The notes beneath the pieces were generated by a model that saw only the letters and a list, made by a program, of their open reading frames with translations, did not search any database and was not told the DNA's origin. Source: Isoetes taiwanensis (taxonomy: Eukaryota > Streptophyta > Lycopodiopsida > Isoetales > Isoetaceae). Taken from it: a stretch of DNA of 64,000 bases. The translations under genes and the position numbers were made by a program. Below are positions 34,201 through 44,236 of the stretch, one piece after another; positions within the stretch are counted from its first letter, which is position 1; each line of letters opens with the position of its first letter. The stretch is taken from positions 15,065,928 through 15,129,927 of the forward strand of contig JAJEKV010000028.1 of NCBI GenBank assembly GCA_021234155.1, read 5' to 3'.

Positions 34201-37200
34201 TAGCAGGGGCAGATCAGCAAGAGGAAGAGGTCGAGGCTATGAGAAAGCATATGTTGCTCAAGAACAGGAGATCAATGAAAAAGGGGTTACTGAGGAAATA
34301 GACGAGGATGAGGTAAATATTGAATTTGCTATTGTGCATGAAAGTGTTGGCACTAATGAATCTGATCATTTGATAGTTGATAGTGGAGCTGAAAGATCAG
34401 TAGTCCAATCTACTGAGCTTTTGAAGAATATATCAACTACGAGCTCCAGAAAAATACAAGTTGGAAATGGAGCTCTTCAAGAAGTAAAAGGAAGGGGTTT
34501 GCTGCAGTTAGAAGATCTTGAAGGCAATATTGTGAATATAGAAGATGTTTTGTGTGTCCCAGCCATAATCAGAAATTTAATTTACATTAGTCACTTTGTG
34601 ATTTGGGATATAGAGTTGTGTTTGAAGGAGACAAATGTAATGTATTTCTCAACAATGAATTGAAGTTTTTGCTAAAAGAGTTGGCAATCTATTTGAGATG
34701 GATAGTGTTGTGCATCATAGCATAAATACAATTCAAGAAGAGAGTGTAGATCTATGGCATAAAAGATTGGCACACACAAATTGCAAAAATTTGAAATGGT
34801 TGCTTAAGCAAGGTTACATAAATTATCATGACAGCAAGTCAAATGAGTTTATTTGTGAAGGATGTGCTTTGGGCAAACTAAACAGGCTGCCATTTGCTAA
34901 AAGTAAAACAAGGGCTCAAAGAAATTCTCGAAGTTAGTGCATACCGATTTATGTGGTCCCTTAAATGTGCAAAGCGTAACCAATAAAAGATACTTTATAA
35001 CGCTCACGATGACTATAGCGAAGGTCATGTAGAACATATTGTTTGACAAGAAAATCTCAAGCATTGAGTGTGTTCAAACAATATGTGGCTGAAATGGAAA
35101 GAGAGACCAATCTCAAACTCAAATGTATTAGATCGGATAGAGGAGGTGAATATCTTGCAAAGCAATTTAAACAATTACGTCTTTGCTTTCGTGGAATTAA
35201 GAGACGCTTAACCCGCAGATACTCACCTCAAAGAAAACGGAGTTTCGAGAAAGAAAGAACAGGACATTAATGGATGCAAATGAGCCATGATAAAAGGAAG
35301 TGGTCTGCCCAACAAGCTTTGGGAAGAGGCGTTACAAACTCGCCAGTTAATACAAAACATGCCGCCTACATCAAGTTTAAAGGGGAAACATCCTGCATGC
35401 TATATGGAATCCGATAAAAATATAAACTATGAGAAGCTAAAAGCATTTGGATGTTTAGTTTATGCACATGTTCCCTACCGAATTGAGAAAAGAAATTAGA
35501 CAACAAGGCTGAAGTTGGATTTCTTGTAGGCTATGATGAGCATTCTAAAGGATATAGAATATATGTCCCGTAATCAAAGACTGTATTAGTCACAGAGATG
35601 TCTTATTTAATGAGCACATACTTTATAAAGATAGATACAAAAAGGGAACCAAAATTGTCACAACAAGACCAGAGATGCCTATGTTTGATTTAGATGATGC
35701 AGATGATTATGAAGAAGAAAAGCAGGACTTGAGTACAGCTGAAATGGAGACTCCAGAAGTGGCGCGCATGAAGGTCGAGTCAATTGGTCATCATATGAAA
35801 AAAAAAAAAAAGAAAAACTCGAGGCAGAAAAATTAGTAGAAGAAGCTAAACTAGAGGAGGGAAAATTATATGGCGAGATGAGTCGGGAAAAGTAGGAGAC
35901 ACGCTACATTTGAGCCGAGAAGATTATGGCTATTTTAGAAGATGAAATCATTCCACAAAACTTTGAAGATGCTCTACAAAGTCAGGACAAAGATAAGTGG
36001 ATAGCTGCCATGAATGATGAACTCAAATCCTTTGAAGAAACTAAAACTTATGACCTTGTCAAGGCTGATAGCAAACAGAATGTAATTGGAAGCAAGTGGT
36101 TGTACAAAGTAAAAGTAAATCCTGATGGCAGCAAGAAATTTAAGGCAAGACTGGTTGCTCAAGGTTACACACAGAAAAAGGGAAGAGATTATGATGAAAC
36201 CTATTCTCCTATAGTCAAGCTCACGAGCATTAGAGTTTTGCTTGCTATGGCAAATGCATTAAATTTAGAGCTGCATCACATGGATGTGAAAACAGCATTC
36301 TTAAATGCCACACTTGAGGAGGAGGCTTATATGAAGCAAGCTCCAGGATATTCACATGGCAAGGATATGGTCCGAAACTCAATAGGGCGCCTATGGGCTG
36401 AAACAAATACCAAGAGAATGGTACTTATGTATAAATGGTTTCTTACAAGAACAGGGGCTTTGAAAAGTTACATAATGATGGAAATCTCTATAGATTTGAA
36501 GAAGATGAAGAATATTGCATGATAGCCTTATATGTGGATGATTGTATCATGATTGCAAATTCTTTTGAAAATCCTCAACAGGTGCAAAAGCATTTTAAAG
36601 TCAAGGTTTCAAATGTCGATCCGGGTGAACTGAAAAGTTTCTTGGAATTGAGGTTATCGGGGATAGGAAGCGAAATGGATAAAATTGCATCAAAGAACAC
36701 ATATAGAAAATATGCTCAAAAGGTTCAAGCTGGTTGAGGCAAAGCCATCCAAAATTCCAATGACAACAGGGCATAGGCATGGATGTTCACAACGCCTCAA
36801 ATGATGAAGAAAATAAAATGGAAAATGTACCATATAGAGCATTGATTGGGTGCCTACTCTTTTTGGCAAATAGCACACGACCTGACATTGCCTATGCTGT
36901 AAAACATCTTGAGCGTATGAATCATGATGCTACAAAAGAACATTGGGAGGCAAACCAAGCGAAGTTCTCAAATATCTAAAGGGGACACACAACTCATGGT
37001 ATATGTTTTGATTCGAAAACCTAACTATGACTTGTTATAGTGATGCAGATTGGGGAGGAGATCTCGCATACAAGGAAATCTACTGGCTATGCTATATATT
37101 TAGGAGGAGGTGTCATAACCCGGAGGTGCAAGAAACAAGCAAATGGTGGTAATGAGTTCACTGAAGCGAGAATATCTTTGATCATCCTTAGCTGCCGAGA

Positions 37201-37485
37201 ATTAGTTTGGTTAAGAAGATTGTTGGATGAGTTAGGATGTATGCAAAAAGATCCTACGTAAATATGGACCGACAAATGAGTTGCATTGCAATTGTAAAAA
37301 ATCCAAATTCCATGACGTAACCAAGCACATTGAACTAAGTATGCACTTCATACGAGATTTAGCAGAGAAGAATCTCATACAAATGAGATATGTGGAAACC
37401 AATAGTCAAGTAGCGTATGTGTTTACAAAAAGCATTGTCGAGGTAAAATTTGTAAAATTCAGAGAGCAATTAAATGTAGCGTAAC
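34201..37485 (+). pseudogene. Copia pol: protease, integrase, RT, RNase H (frameshifted)
   Basis: Protease active site DSGAE at about 34,379. The GAG pre-integrase zinc region LWHKRLAHTNCKNLKWL...CEGCALGK is at about 34,752-34,885. Integrase core fragments include LKCIRSDRGGEY (about 35,120-35,155). Reverse transcriptase runs from about 35,926 (NVIGSKWLYKVKVNPDGS, KARLVAQGYTQKKGRDY, MDVKTAFLNATLEEE), with YVDD at 36,531-36,542. RNase H region includes RALIGCLLFLANSTRPDIAY (about 36,835) and a last piece ending 37,484. The protein is split into about ten open segments by indels, including a poly-A tract near 35,800. It is not autonomous as read. Confidence 0.9.
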
Positions 37486-37494
37486 TTATAAGTC

Positions 37495-37504
37495 AAAGGA
37501 GGAG
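37495..37504 (+). other. Polypurine tract
   Basis: AAAGGAGGAG immediately before the 3' LTR, where plus-strand DNA synthesis is primed. Confidence 0.85.
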
Positions 37505-38127
37505 TGAAGGGTTTCAAAGATATAAGTCATGTAAAATGGGAGAGCTTTGACATGTGATATTACATTCTAATCTATGAGAAGCAAAGGGCGCGGGATTAGA
37601 ATGTGCATACTAATCTATGAGAAGCAAAGTGGGGTGAGGGTCAAAGTCAAAGGTGGCGGGTCAAAGTCAAAGGTGGCGGGCGGTACTACCCGGGTGTTGC
37701 TAGGCTCGCTAGAAATCGTCACCTACCCCCGCCACTTAGGGTTTTGAGTTGACCACCAAAGTCAAAGTCAACTAGGGCCGAAATTTAAGGTCAGCAAGTC
37801 TATCTACTCCGGAGTTTTAGGCAAGTTGTAGAACTTTCTATATAAAGGGGATGCACAAATTGTCAAGTGGATGTACCCAGATTGGAAAGTAAATATATAT
37901 ATAAATGCTGGAGTGATGCACAAATGGGCGTACTTGCAGGGGTGTTACAAGAGAGGAGGAGATTATGGGCGCTATGTTATTGATTTGTATGATGATTATT
38001 GACTTGTACATGATCAAGTGAAAATTAGTGACCACTTTTTGGCTTTTCACTAAGATCATAAAGTTGTAAATCTTGCTAGACATCAATCTTATCAGTTTCT
38101 TGAGTATATTATCTTCAAATCTTATCA
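37505..38127 (+). repeat. Copia 3' LTR
   Basis: 623 bp, TGAAGGG...CTTATCA, near-identical to the 5' LTR with the same repeated 'gtcaaagtcaa' W-box-like tracts (about 37,638-37,680 and 37,755-37,772). It ends at the TTCTAG target copy, inside LINE ORF2. Confidence 0.92.
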
Positions 38128-41100
38128 TTCTAGAAACGCATGTACCTCAGATTCGATCTTTGGATCCATACAGCTTGGGCAAAATCTTTCTTCCCTAGGC
38201 GTCCCATACCATCTTCCTGTTTCAATATGAAGCTGATGTGAAGATGTTCTAAGTTGGGAGATTAACCTCCGATTTCTCTTGTCAATATTAGCCATCAAGT
38301 ATTGAGGTTCTTTATATTCTACCATAGAATTTATCGTGCTCTGGTAAAAGCTCTTTTTTACCTCATTATCATTACCATCCATGGTCCACAAATGCTGCAA
38401 GAATTTTTCTGACACGGCGGCTCTTATTTCAGGCAATTTCAAAGTCATAGGCCAGTGACTCCCCCCTAGGCCCCAGCGACTTGCCCATTTATCTACCTGA
38501 CGAAACCACCCTTTCTCAGATGACTGCTGCATTGCCTGAAAAGGGAGTCGCCATTCTGGCAGAATGCGAACTCTATTAACATAAGCAATGGTGCGACATA
38601 AAGCTTCAGCTTCAAGTGGCAACATACCAACTTCAGCCAGCATTATACAATAGGGGGTTTGGGATTTAATCCCTAGTTCCTCTGCAATGAAGCGCTTCTG
38701 AACAAGCTCAACCTGTTTCCATCCTTGCTGTGATAGTCCAGGTGCCCATGCTGGGCAGCCATAAAGCACAACCGGCCTTACCAAAACCCCGTAAAGCAAT
38801 TTTCGGAGTTTCCAATCCCAGAAATTATTTACTCGGCATGTATGCAGCATTGCATAAAGAGATCTAAGGCCACCAGATGCCCTTTTACATGCTGCAGAAC
38901 TCCATCTATAGTTGCTAGTTATCTCAATACCTAGATATTTATATTCACTTACTTGTTCCAATATCTTTCCACCAATTGTGAAGGAGGTCTTATCTCGAGT
39001 ACCAAAGATCATCACCTTTGATTTAGACAGGTTCACTGTTAATTGTTTCTCCTTGCAAAATTCATCCAAGACATCAAGATGTTGCTGTAGCCCCTCAACA
39101 CTCTTAGAAATAAGCACAATGTCATCAGCGAATAAAAGCAATTGTATCAGATATGCACCCACCTTAGCACCAATCCCTCCCATTCTGGCTAGCCAGCTTT
39201 CGAGTTCGTCAATAAAGAGACCGAAGAGGGTTGGCGAACAGGGGCATCCCTGTTTCACCCCAATGGTACTAGCAACCAGTTTCGAGCAAGGCAAAGAAAG
39301 TTCTATGAGTACCTCCTTATACAATACAGCTATGGCATGACGTAAGTCGGCAGGGACCTGCAGCCATTCTAATCTCGCAGCCAAAGCAGATCTATCCACT
39401 GTGTCAAATGCTTTTGCTAGGTCTATAAAAGCCAAGAATCTCTTATTTCTAGCCCCCTTAGCTCCCTCTGTCATAACTCTTAATGTTACCAAATGATCAA
39501 CTGTTGAGTGCCCAGATCTAAATCCTGCTTGCCCGTAAGCCCGTACATCTTCTTCATCTGCCCATTCTGTTATTTTGTGCTCAAGAAGTGCTGCAAAAAG
39601 CTTGGCAAAAGTGTTACTAACAAGAATCGTACGATAGTTACGTACATTATTCTTGTCTCCGTTCTTATGGATTGGAATCACTTTACTTTTGCACCATTCA
39701 AGAGGGAGTTTACCTTCTAATAATGCAGAATTGAACAATATAGTGAGATACTTACATATGTCCTCGCCACCCCATTTCATGAGTTCACAAGTAAGCCCAG
39801 AAGCATCTGGAGATTTTCCATTCGCCATTTTTCGAAGAGTTTCCTTGACATCTGTCTCATCAAATAATTCTCGAGCACTCTGGACGTCTGTTTCCATTTG
39901 TGTGCATGTAGGCGCTGTGTACAATTCAGTGAGATACCCAATTAAATCTGATTCAGAGATATCCCCAATATCATTTTTTGTTTTTGTGAATGACCAAAAC
40001 TTTCTTAGATTTATAACTCTTTCATTCAGCATCTCCCTATTATGTTCCTGTATCCACTGCCTCTTTTTAGCTCTAACAATTCTTTTATATTGTTTTCTTG
40101 CTGCTGCCCTGTCCGTAGCTTTCTTAAATACCATTTTAGCATCAACGCAATCAGCATCAAACCATTTCTTAGGCACAAAAGTAAGCTTTCTCTGTTTGGT
40201 CATGCCAAACGTGTCTATGGCAGTTTGCTTAAGCAGATTTCTCATCATGTTACTGGCACTCTCTAAGTCATTTGGCCACGAAACCACCTTGAGGGCAGTT
40301 GTGATAGCTGTTTCATACTTGTTAGCCATGCGATAATCCAGTTTAATGCGCGGTGGAGGCTTATGAAATGGCTTACTGCTTGTCTTTTGTGAATCAATCC
40401 ATAAAGCAATTGGAGCATGATCCGAGTCTGGAGAATGCTTCAAGATTTCCAAATCTCTTATCTCCTTTATATTTTCTGGACAGCCAATAACCAGATCCAC
40501 AGTGCTAGATCCATTGGGTTGGAAGCAAGTTAGAGAATTTGACTTGGAAAAGGATTGGATCCCGTTGTAGACTATGAAGTTAAATGCTTCACATAAAGAG
40601 AGGACGTGGTTTCCCATCCTATTTTCAGAAAAATCATTGGTCACTCTGCCATAAGCGGTATCTTCCGTAAGCCAAAGCATATCTCCTTCTCCAGATAGAA
40701 CCGTTGCTTGCCTATCCCCAATTCTACCATTAAAGTCCCCAGCCAGGTAAACAGTCCCCTTTGTTTTGAAATAAGCAATATCAGAGGCCAATCTAGCAAA
40801 TGGGTCGTTCATATCCAGATCTGGGTGGTCATAAATTTTGGATGGATATGGTTCTAGAGGAGCAAAGTAAACAATGCAGACGAAGATATTCTCACGTCCC
40901 TTGATAGAAAGCCACATGTACTGGTTACAAGAACATTTCTTTGCTATGGCTACTGTCATGCATTTATCCTGCTTGATAAAGCATCCAATCCCGCCCCAAC
41001 CTCTTTGGCTTGTCCCGATTGGATTCCAGATAGAATCAGCCAGTAAGTAACCTGGTATGTCAATGAGGCGTTTAGCCTCGTGTTCCCAGGTCTCAATCAA

Positions 41101-41202
41101 CATAATTACATCAAACTCATTAAAAAGTTCCAAACTGCTCAATATCTTTGACTCTGTTACACCATGTATATTCCATATCAGCAGCCCGAGGGTCCCAAAT
41201 TC
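38128..41202 (-). pseudogene. LINE ORF2: APE endonuclease and reverse transcriptase
   Basis: Open for over 1,000 codons, then cut by the Copia. Residues are counted from TTG 41,142. The endonuclease is complete: LLIWNIHGV lies before residue 1, IETW at 16-19, AGDFNGRIGD at 134-143, SDH at 240-242. Reverse transcriptase (about 475-790) shows FIDLAKAFDTVDR (572-584), GVKQGCPCSPTLFGLF (628-643) and the catalytic FADD (671-674). The end carries CPSC and H of a CCHC knuckle completed beyond the Copia. The frame is continuous upstream to the ORF1 stop TAG at 41,203-41,205, and the first in-frame ATG after that TAG lies inside the endonuclease. The protein nicks target DNA and primes cDNA there. Confidence 0.92.
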
Positions 41203-41934
41203 CTATGGTTTGTTACGAATGACAACACGGTTGCCAACAATATAAGCATTCTTACCTTCATCCTTAAGCTTTCGGACTTCTTCAAGAAGCAATTTGCGTT
41301 CTTGCTGCTGTTGGATGGTAAGGTCATCATTCAACCACACTCGTTCTCCTTTCAAGTGTCCTCTATGCTGCATTACTCTGTTTCGTGCTTCCAGGCTTAT
41401 GAATTTGAGCAAAACAGGTCTATGTTTCCCTTCATTGCGACGGCCAATCCTCCTACAATGGTGTACTCCTGGATTATTTAAATGCATAGTATCTGTGAAG
41501 AACGATTCAATTACCTCTGATATATTTTCATTGTCTTTTTCTGGAAGTCCAGCAACCACGATGTTCATAGCTCTGGCAGTTCTCTCCTCATGTTCTACCA
41601 ATCGCTCTTGCCCTTGGGCAAAAAGGATTGATACTCTATTCTCTATTTTCTCAGAGATTTGAGTAATTATCTGTTCAGGTGGAGCAGGAACAGAATTTTC
41701 TTCTTCAGATACCTCAGCCTGATTTATCTCACTGACCAATTCTCTTAGCTCATTCATGTTATGCTTCATATCTTTGATTTCTGCTCTGGTCTCAATTAGT
41801 TCGGTCTTGACTTCTTTTAATTCCTGGCGTACAGATTGCAGTTCTGATTGAATGCTCTTGACCAAAGACAAGAGTTCAGCATCATCTGGGCCTTCGTCTT
41901 TTGACGGAGACCCCCCTGGGCGTCGCTTTCCCAT
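41203..41934 (-). CDS. LINE ORF1: coiled-coil, RRM-like RNA-binding protein
   Basis: 243 codons, ATG at 41,934, stop TAG. Residues 17-70 form a heptad-rich charged coiled coil (ELQSVRQELKEVKTELIETR). Residues 119-185 read ARAMNIVVAGLPEKD to LLKFISLEARNRVM, the strand-helix pattern of the RRM in 'type II' LINE ORF1 proteins. Residues 190-243 form a basic C-terminal domain ending YIVGNRVVIRNKP. It should trimerise and coat the element RNA. Familiar plant L1 ORF1 proteins carry a CCHC knuckle, which is absent here. The frame is intact and runs straight on into ORF2 after the TAG. Confidence 0.88.
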   Translation of the reverse strand: MGKRRPGGSPSKDEGPDDAELLSLVKSIQSELQSVRQELKEVKTELIETRAEIKDMKHNMNELRELVSEINQAEVSEEENSVPAPPEQIITQISEKIENRVSILFAQGQERLVEHEERTARAMNIVVAGLPEKDNENISEVIESFFTDTMHLNNPGVHHCRRIGRRNEGKHRPVLLKFISLEARNRVMQHRGHLKGERVWLNDDLTIQQQQERKLLLEEVRKLKDEGKNAYIVGNRVVIRNKP

Positions 41935-42049
41935 AGATGGCAGTTGGAGTCTAGTGTGAATTCGAATCTCTGGCCGTGTTCAACAGACAGACCTAATTGT
42001 GATTTGCTTGTGGAGGAAGTCATTTGAGTTTCCCGAGGGCTTCTTCATT

Positions 42050-42640
42050 TGAGTGTATCTAAGCAGGCACTCAGTTGGAATATAGGTATTCTTTGCTGTA
42101 GTATACATGACCTTTATGTTAATTTAAGGTAACTCAAAATTCTGTATTGTAATTCCATATTCTGAAATAATGAGAAATCTTATCTATTTCCTACTGATCA
42201 ATTGTGATCAATTTGTCATTTATCAACTTGTTTGAAATGAGTATTATCTTACAAATAATAATAGAGTATTCTTTTATGAATGATGATAAACTGGTATTAT
42301 ATGAAATAAGGTATTATCTTACAAATGATTACGGGGTATGTTATTTCAGGGTATTAGCTTAAAAATGATAACAGGGTATTATTTAAAATAGGGTATTATT
42401 TGAAAGAGAGTATTATATTACAAATGATAACGGGGGATGATTTTACATCTTTTGAAAGGGGGATTGCGACACCAATATAACGGGGTATTATCTTACAAAT
42501 AAGGAAAAGGGGGATTGTGGCCAAATACCCCAATTCCAAAAAACCATTTTATCCCCTGTTGTTCGATAGAAAAGGGGGATCTTATAGGCATTTTTTTGGA
42601 GTATTTTTTGGGGGTATTGAAGCACCTTTTTCATAGTGGT
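42050..42640 (+). repeat. GGGTATT-rich subterminal stretch
   Basis: AT-rich sequence with repeated 'gggtattat', 'ttacaaatgataac' and 'aaagggggat' units. It resembles, in the opposite sense, the stretch at 30,620-31,050 and leads into the right arm of the foldback element. No gene. Confidence 0.55.
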
Positions 42641-42644
42641 TAGG

Positions 42645-42700
42645 CCGAGAGGGTTATTTTCGTAACCCACGTGAGGGGGAGGTTGACCTCCCTTAAACCA
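42645..42700 (-). mobile_element. Right arm of foldback-type DNA element
   Basis: The reverse complement reads GGAGGTCAACCTCCCCCTCA, then CGTGGGTTACG, then AAAATAACCCTC, near-identical to the left arm at 30,532-30,580. Together the arms enclose LINE plus Copia. Without these the element would be only about 2.5 kb. The sequence just beyond ('taaaccatagggc') matches the outer end of the MITE at 44,114. Confidence 0.5.
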
Positions 42701-42789
42701 TAGGGCGAGAAGTTTGCAAAAAAAAGAAAGGGAAAGGAAAAATCGAATGGGCAGAGTTTTCTTTAAGCATTTTTCTTCAGCATAGGGTT

Positions 42790-43075
42790 CCGATGGCGCA
42801 GGTTCCGGTGGCGATGGTGCAGGTTCTAGTGGCAGAGACTCGCGCGGCGCAATGACAAGCTTTTTTGGCGCCGCAAGAAGCTTCTTATGGCGCCTCTGCT
42901 CCAAGGAAAATTTGGCAATAGGTAAGAATGCTATGGCTTTTGGTTCCGGCGGCGATGGCGCATGTTCCAGTAGAGCAGGCTCTTGTGGCGCTGCAAGAAG
43001 CTTCTGTGGCGACTCTGCTGCAAGGAACAATCTCCAATATGTAAGAATGGTGTTAGCCTTTGGTTCTTGCATGCT
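42790..43075 (+). repeat. 120-bp tandem duplication (GC-rich)
   Basis: 'gcaagaagcttct' recurs at 42,873 and 42,993, and 'gtaagaatg' and 'tttggttc' recur at the same 120-base spacing. A 'ggcgatggcgcaggttc'-type triplet-rich lead-in precedes. A multiple-of-three period explains the repeat-bearing open frames on both strands here (such as GAARSFLWRLCSKENL on +). I do not regard them as genes. Confidence 0.75.
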
Positions 43076-44113
43076 TTTTTTAATTTGAGCCAGTTCTTTC
43101 ATAGAGGTAAAGCGTCTTTTGTGCAGCTTTTGGTCATAGATATAAATCTGCAGCTGTATGCTAGATTACAATGATAATCTTATTCATTTTTTTCTTGTTT
43201 TGTAATATCGATTGCAGCTTGCTCTTGTATAGGGGTAAAAGAACTGAAAGAGAATAAGCTAATGTGGAAAATCTAGATAATATGAAATAGGCTGAAGATC
43301 TGCAGGCTTCATGCTAGGTAGAGCGTTATTTATTATTTTCTGTATTGGTAGTGTATTTATGGAGAGTTTCTCATGTTTTTACATGTTTTTCATTATATAG
43401 TGTGGCTTCTCAAACACCACTCTTTGATCTTGGTATTTCAAGCCAAAGCTAATTAAAGGAGCCAAAGAACATGCCTTCTGGTGAGGATGGCGAGGTAAGC
43501 ATGTATGCAGATTAGAATGGTGATGATACAAATTATAAAAAAGGTGACATATGCCATTTTTATGTCATTTGCAGTTTTGTACATACAAGGAACATCATGT
43601 TCTTTACAACATATGGTACTGCTGCAGTAGTACATGCTGAAAACACTCTTTTGGATATGCAGGCATGCTAATGGATAGTAGTATATGCTGAAAACACTTC
43701 ACTTTATAGGAACAAAAGGGCATTTCCAGAACTGGATCCAAACAGCAGATGGTGAATCATGAGCAGCTGTTGAGCTTCAGTTTGAAGTTGCATTCATTGT
43801 TACTAAATTGATTTCAAGGTCATTGTTTGAAAAACTGTTATATTGCTTAAAAATCAGCAAATGCTCTGATTACACCAATTGACTGCCAAATCATGTTAAA
43901 ATGGCAGCAAATGTCTGATTGCCAGACTGTTAATATGGCATCAAATGTCTGTGCATCGTTTGAACTATTTTTGTCTTGTTTTCTAAACTAAACATAATAC
44001 GAAAAAAAAAGAATATTCTAAAGATTATCATGGAAAAAAAGAATATTCTGTGGGTTAACCTCAACTAGATCTAACGGTCGCCAACGGTTAGATCGTTGTA
44101 AACTTCAAGCCCT
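43076..44113. other. No gene seen
   Basis: AT-rich non-coding sequence. A pair of 'atgctgaaaacact' phrases (43,634 and 43,687) and 'aatatggca.caaatgtctg' repeats (43,900-43,950) are short local duplications. 'aaagaatattct' occurs twice near 44,010-44,050. Confidence 0.4.
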
Positions 44114-44236
44114 ATGGTTGAAGAGGAGGTTAACCTCCTCCTTGAGGGGGCTATGCAAAATAACCCTCGAGGCCGCAGGACGAGAGGGTTATTTTGCATG
44201 ACCCCGAGAGGAGGAGATTGACCTCCCTTAACCACA
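44114..44236. mobile_element. Foldback MITE (same family as 30.5 and 42.7 kb arms)
   Basis: Both arms lie here about 20 bases apart. The left arm runs atggttgaagaggagg then TTAACCTCC, and after 'gggggctatgcaaaa' reads TAACCCTCGAGGCC. The right arm is its complement: GAGAGGGTTATTTTGCATG, then GGAGGAGATTGACCTCCC, then 'ttaaccacat'. The left arm itself contains the perfect 18-bp palindrome GAGGAGGTTAACCTCCTC. It has no coding capacity and is a non-autonomous relative of the element bracketing the LINE. Confidence 0.7.

Larger units (their letters stand above)
32688..38127 (+). mobile_element. Ty1/Copia LTR retrotransposon
   Basis: Complete element about 5.4 kb long, on the + strand inside the LINE. 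LTRs are 32,688-33,311 and 37,505-38,127, TG...CA, differing at few positions by eye. The flanks repeat TTCTAG (32,682-32,687 and 38,128-38,133), giving a 5- or 6-bp target duplication depending on where the LTR end is drawn. The primer site is TGGTATCAGAGC and the polypurine tract AAAGGAGGAG. Gene order gag, protease, integrase, RT, RNase H (integrase before RT) defines Copia. The coding part has many frameshifts, yet the LTRs are very similar. Confidence 0.93.
32428..42040 (-). mobile_element. Non-L1-type LINE, split by a Copia element
   Basis: Minus-strand non-LTR retrotransposon. Its 3' end is at about 32,428, with an (AAT)n-type tail (32,428-32,447) instead of a plain poly(A). ORF2's last 60 codons end at 32,499. 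The Copia at 32,688-38,127 interrupts ORF2, then the rest of ORF2 and ORF1 follow up to 41,934. The 5' end lies somewhere beyond 42,000 but is not sharply visible, and I found no target duplication. Apart from the Copia insertion, both frames are open. ORF1 has a coiled coil and an RRM-like fold pattern, and the RT motif is FIDLAKAFDTVDR, unlike the KLDFAKAYDSVRWEFL of the L1 relic at 58.5 kb. Confidence 0.85.

Noticed and set aside
38912-40336. Long + frames inside LINE ORF2
   Set aside because: Antisense shadows of a clearly identified endonuclease/RT.
42488-43102. 204-codon Pro-rich open frame on the minus strand
   Set aside because: Created by the 120-bp tandem repeat, whose length is a multiple of three. 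Both strands give repeat-like peptides and part overlaps the transposon arm.
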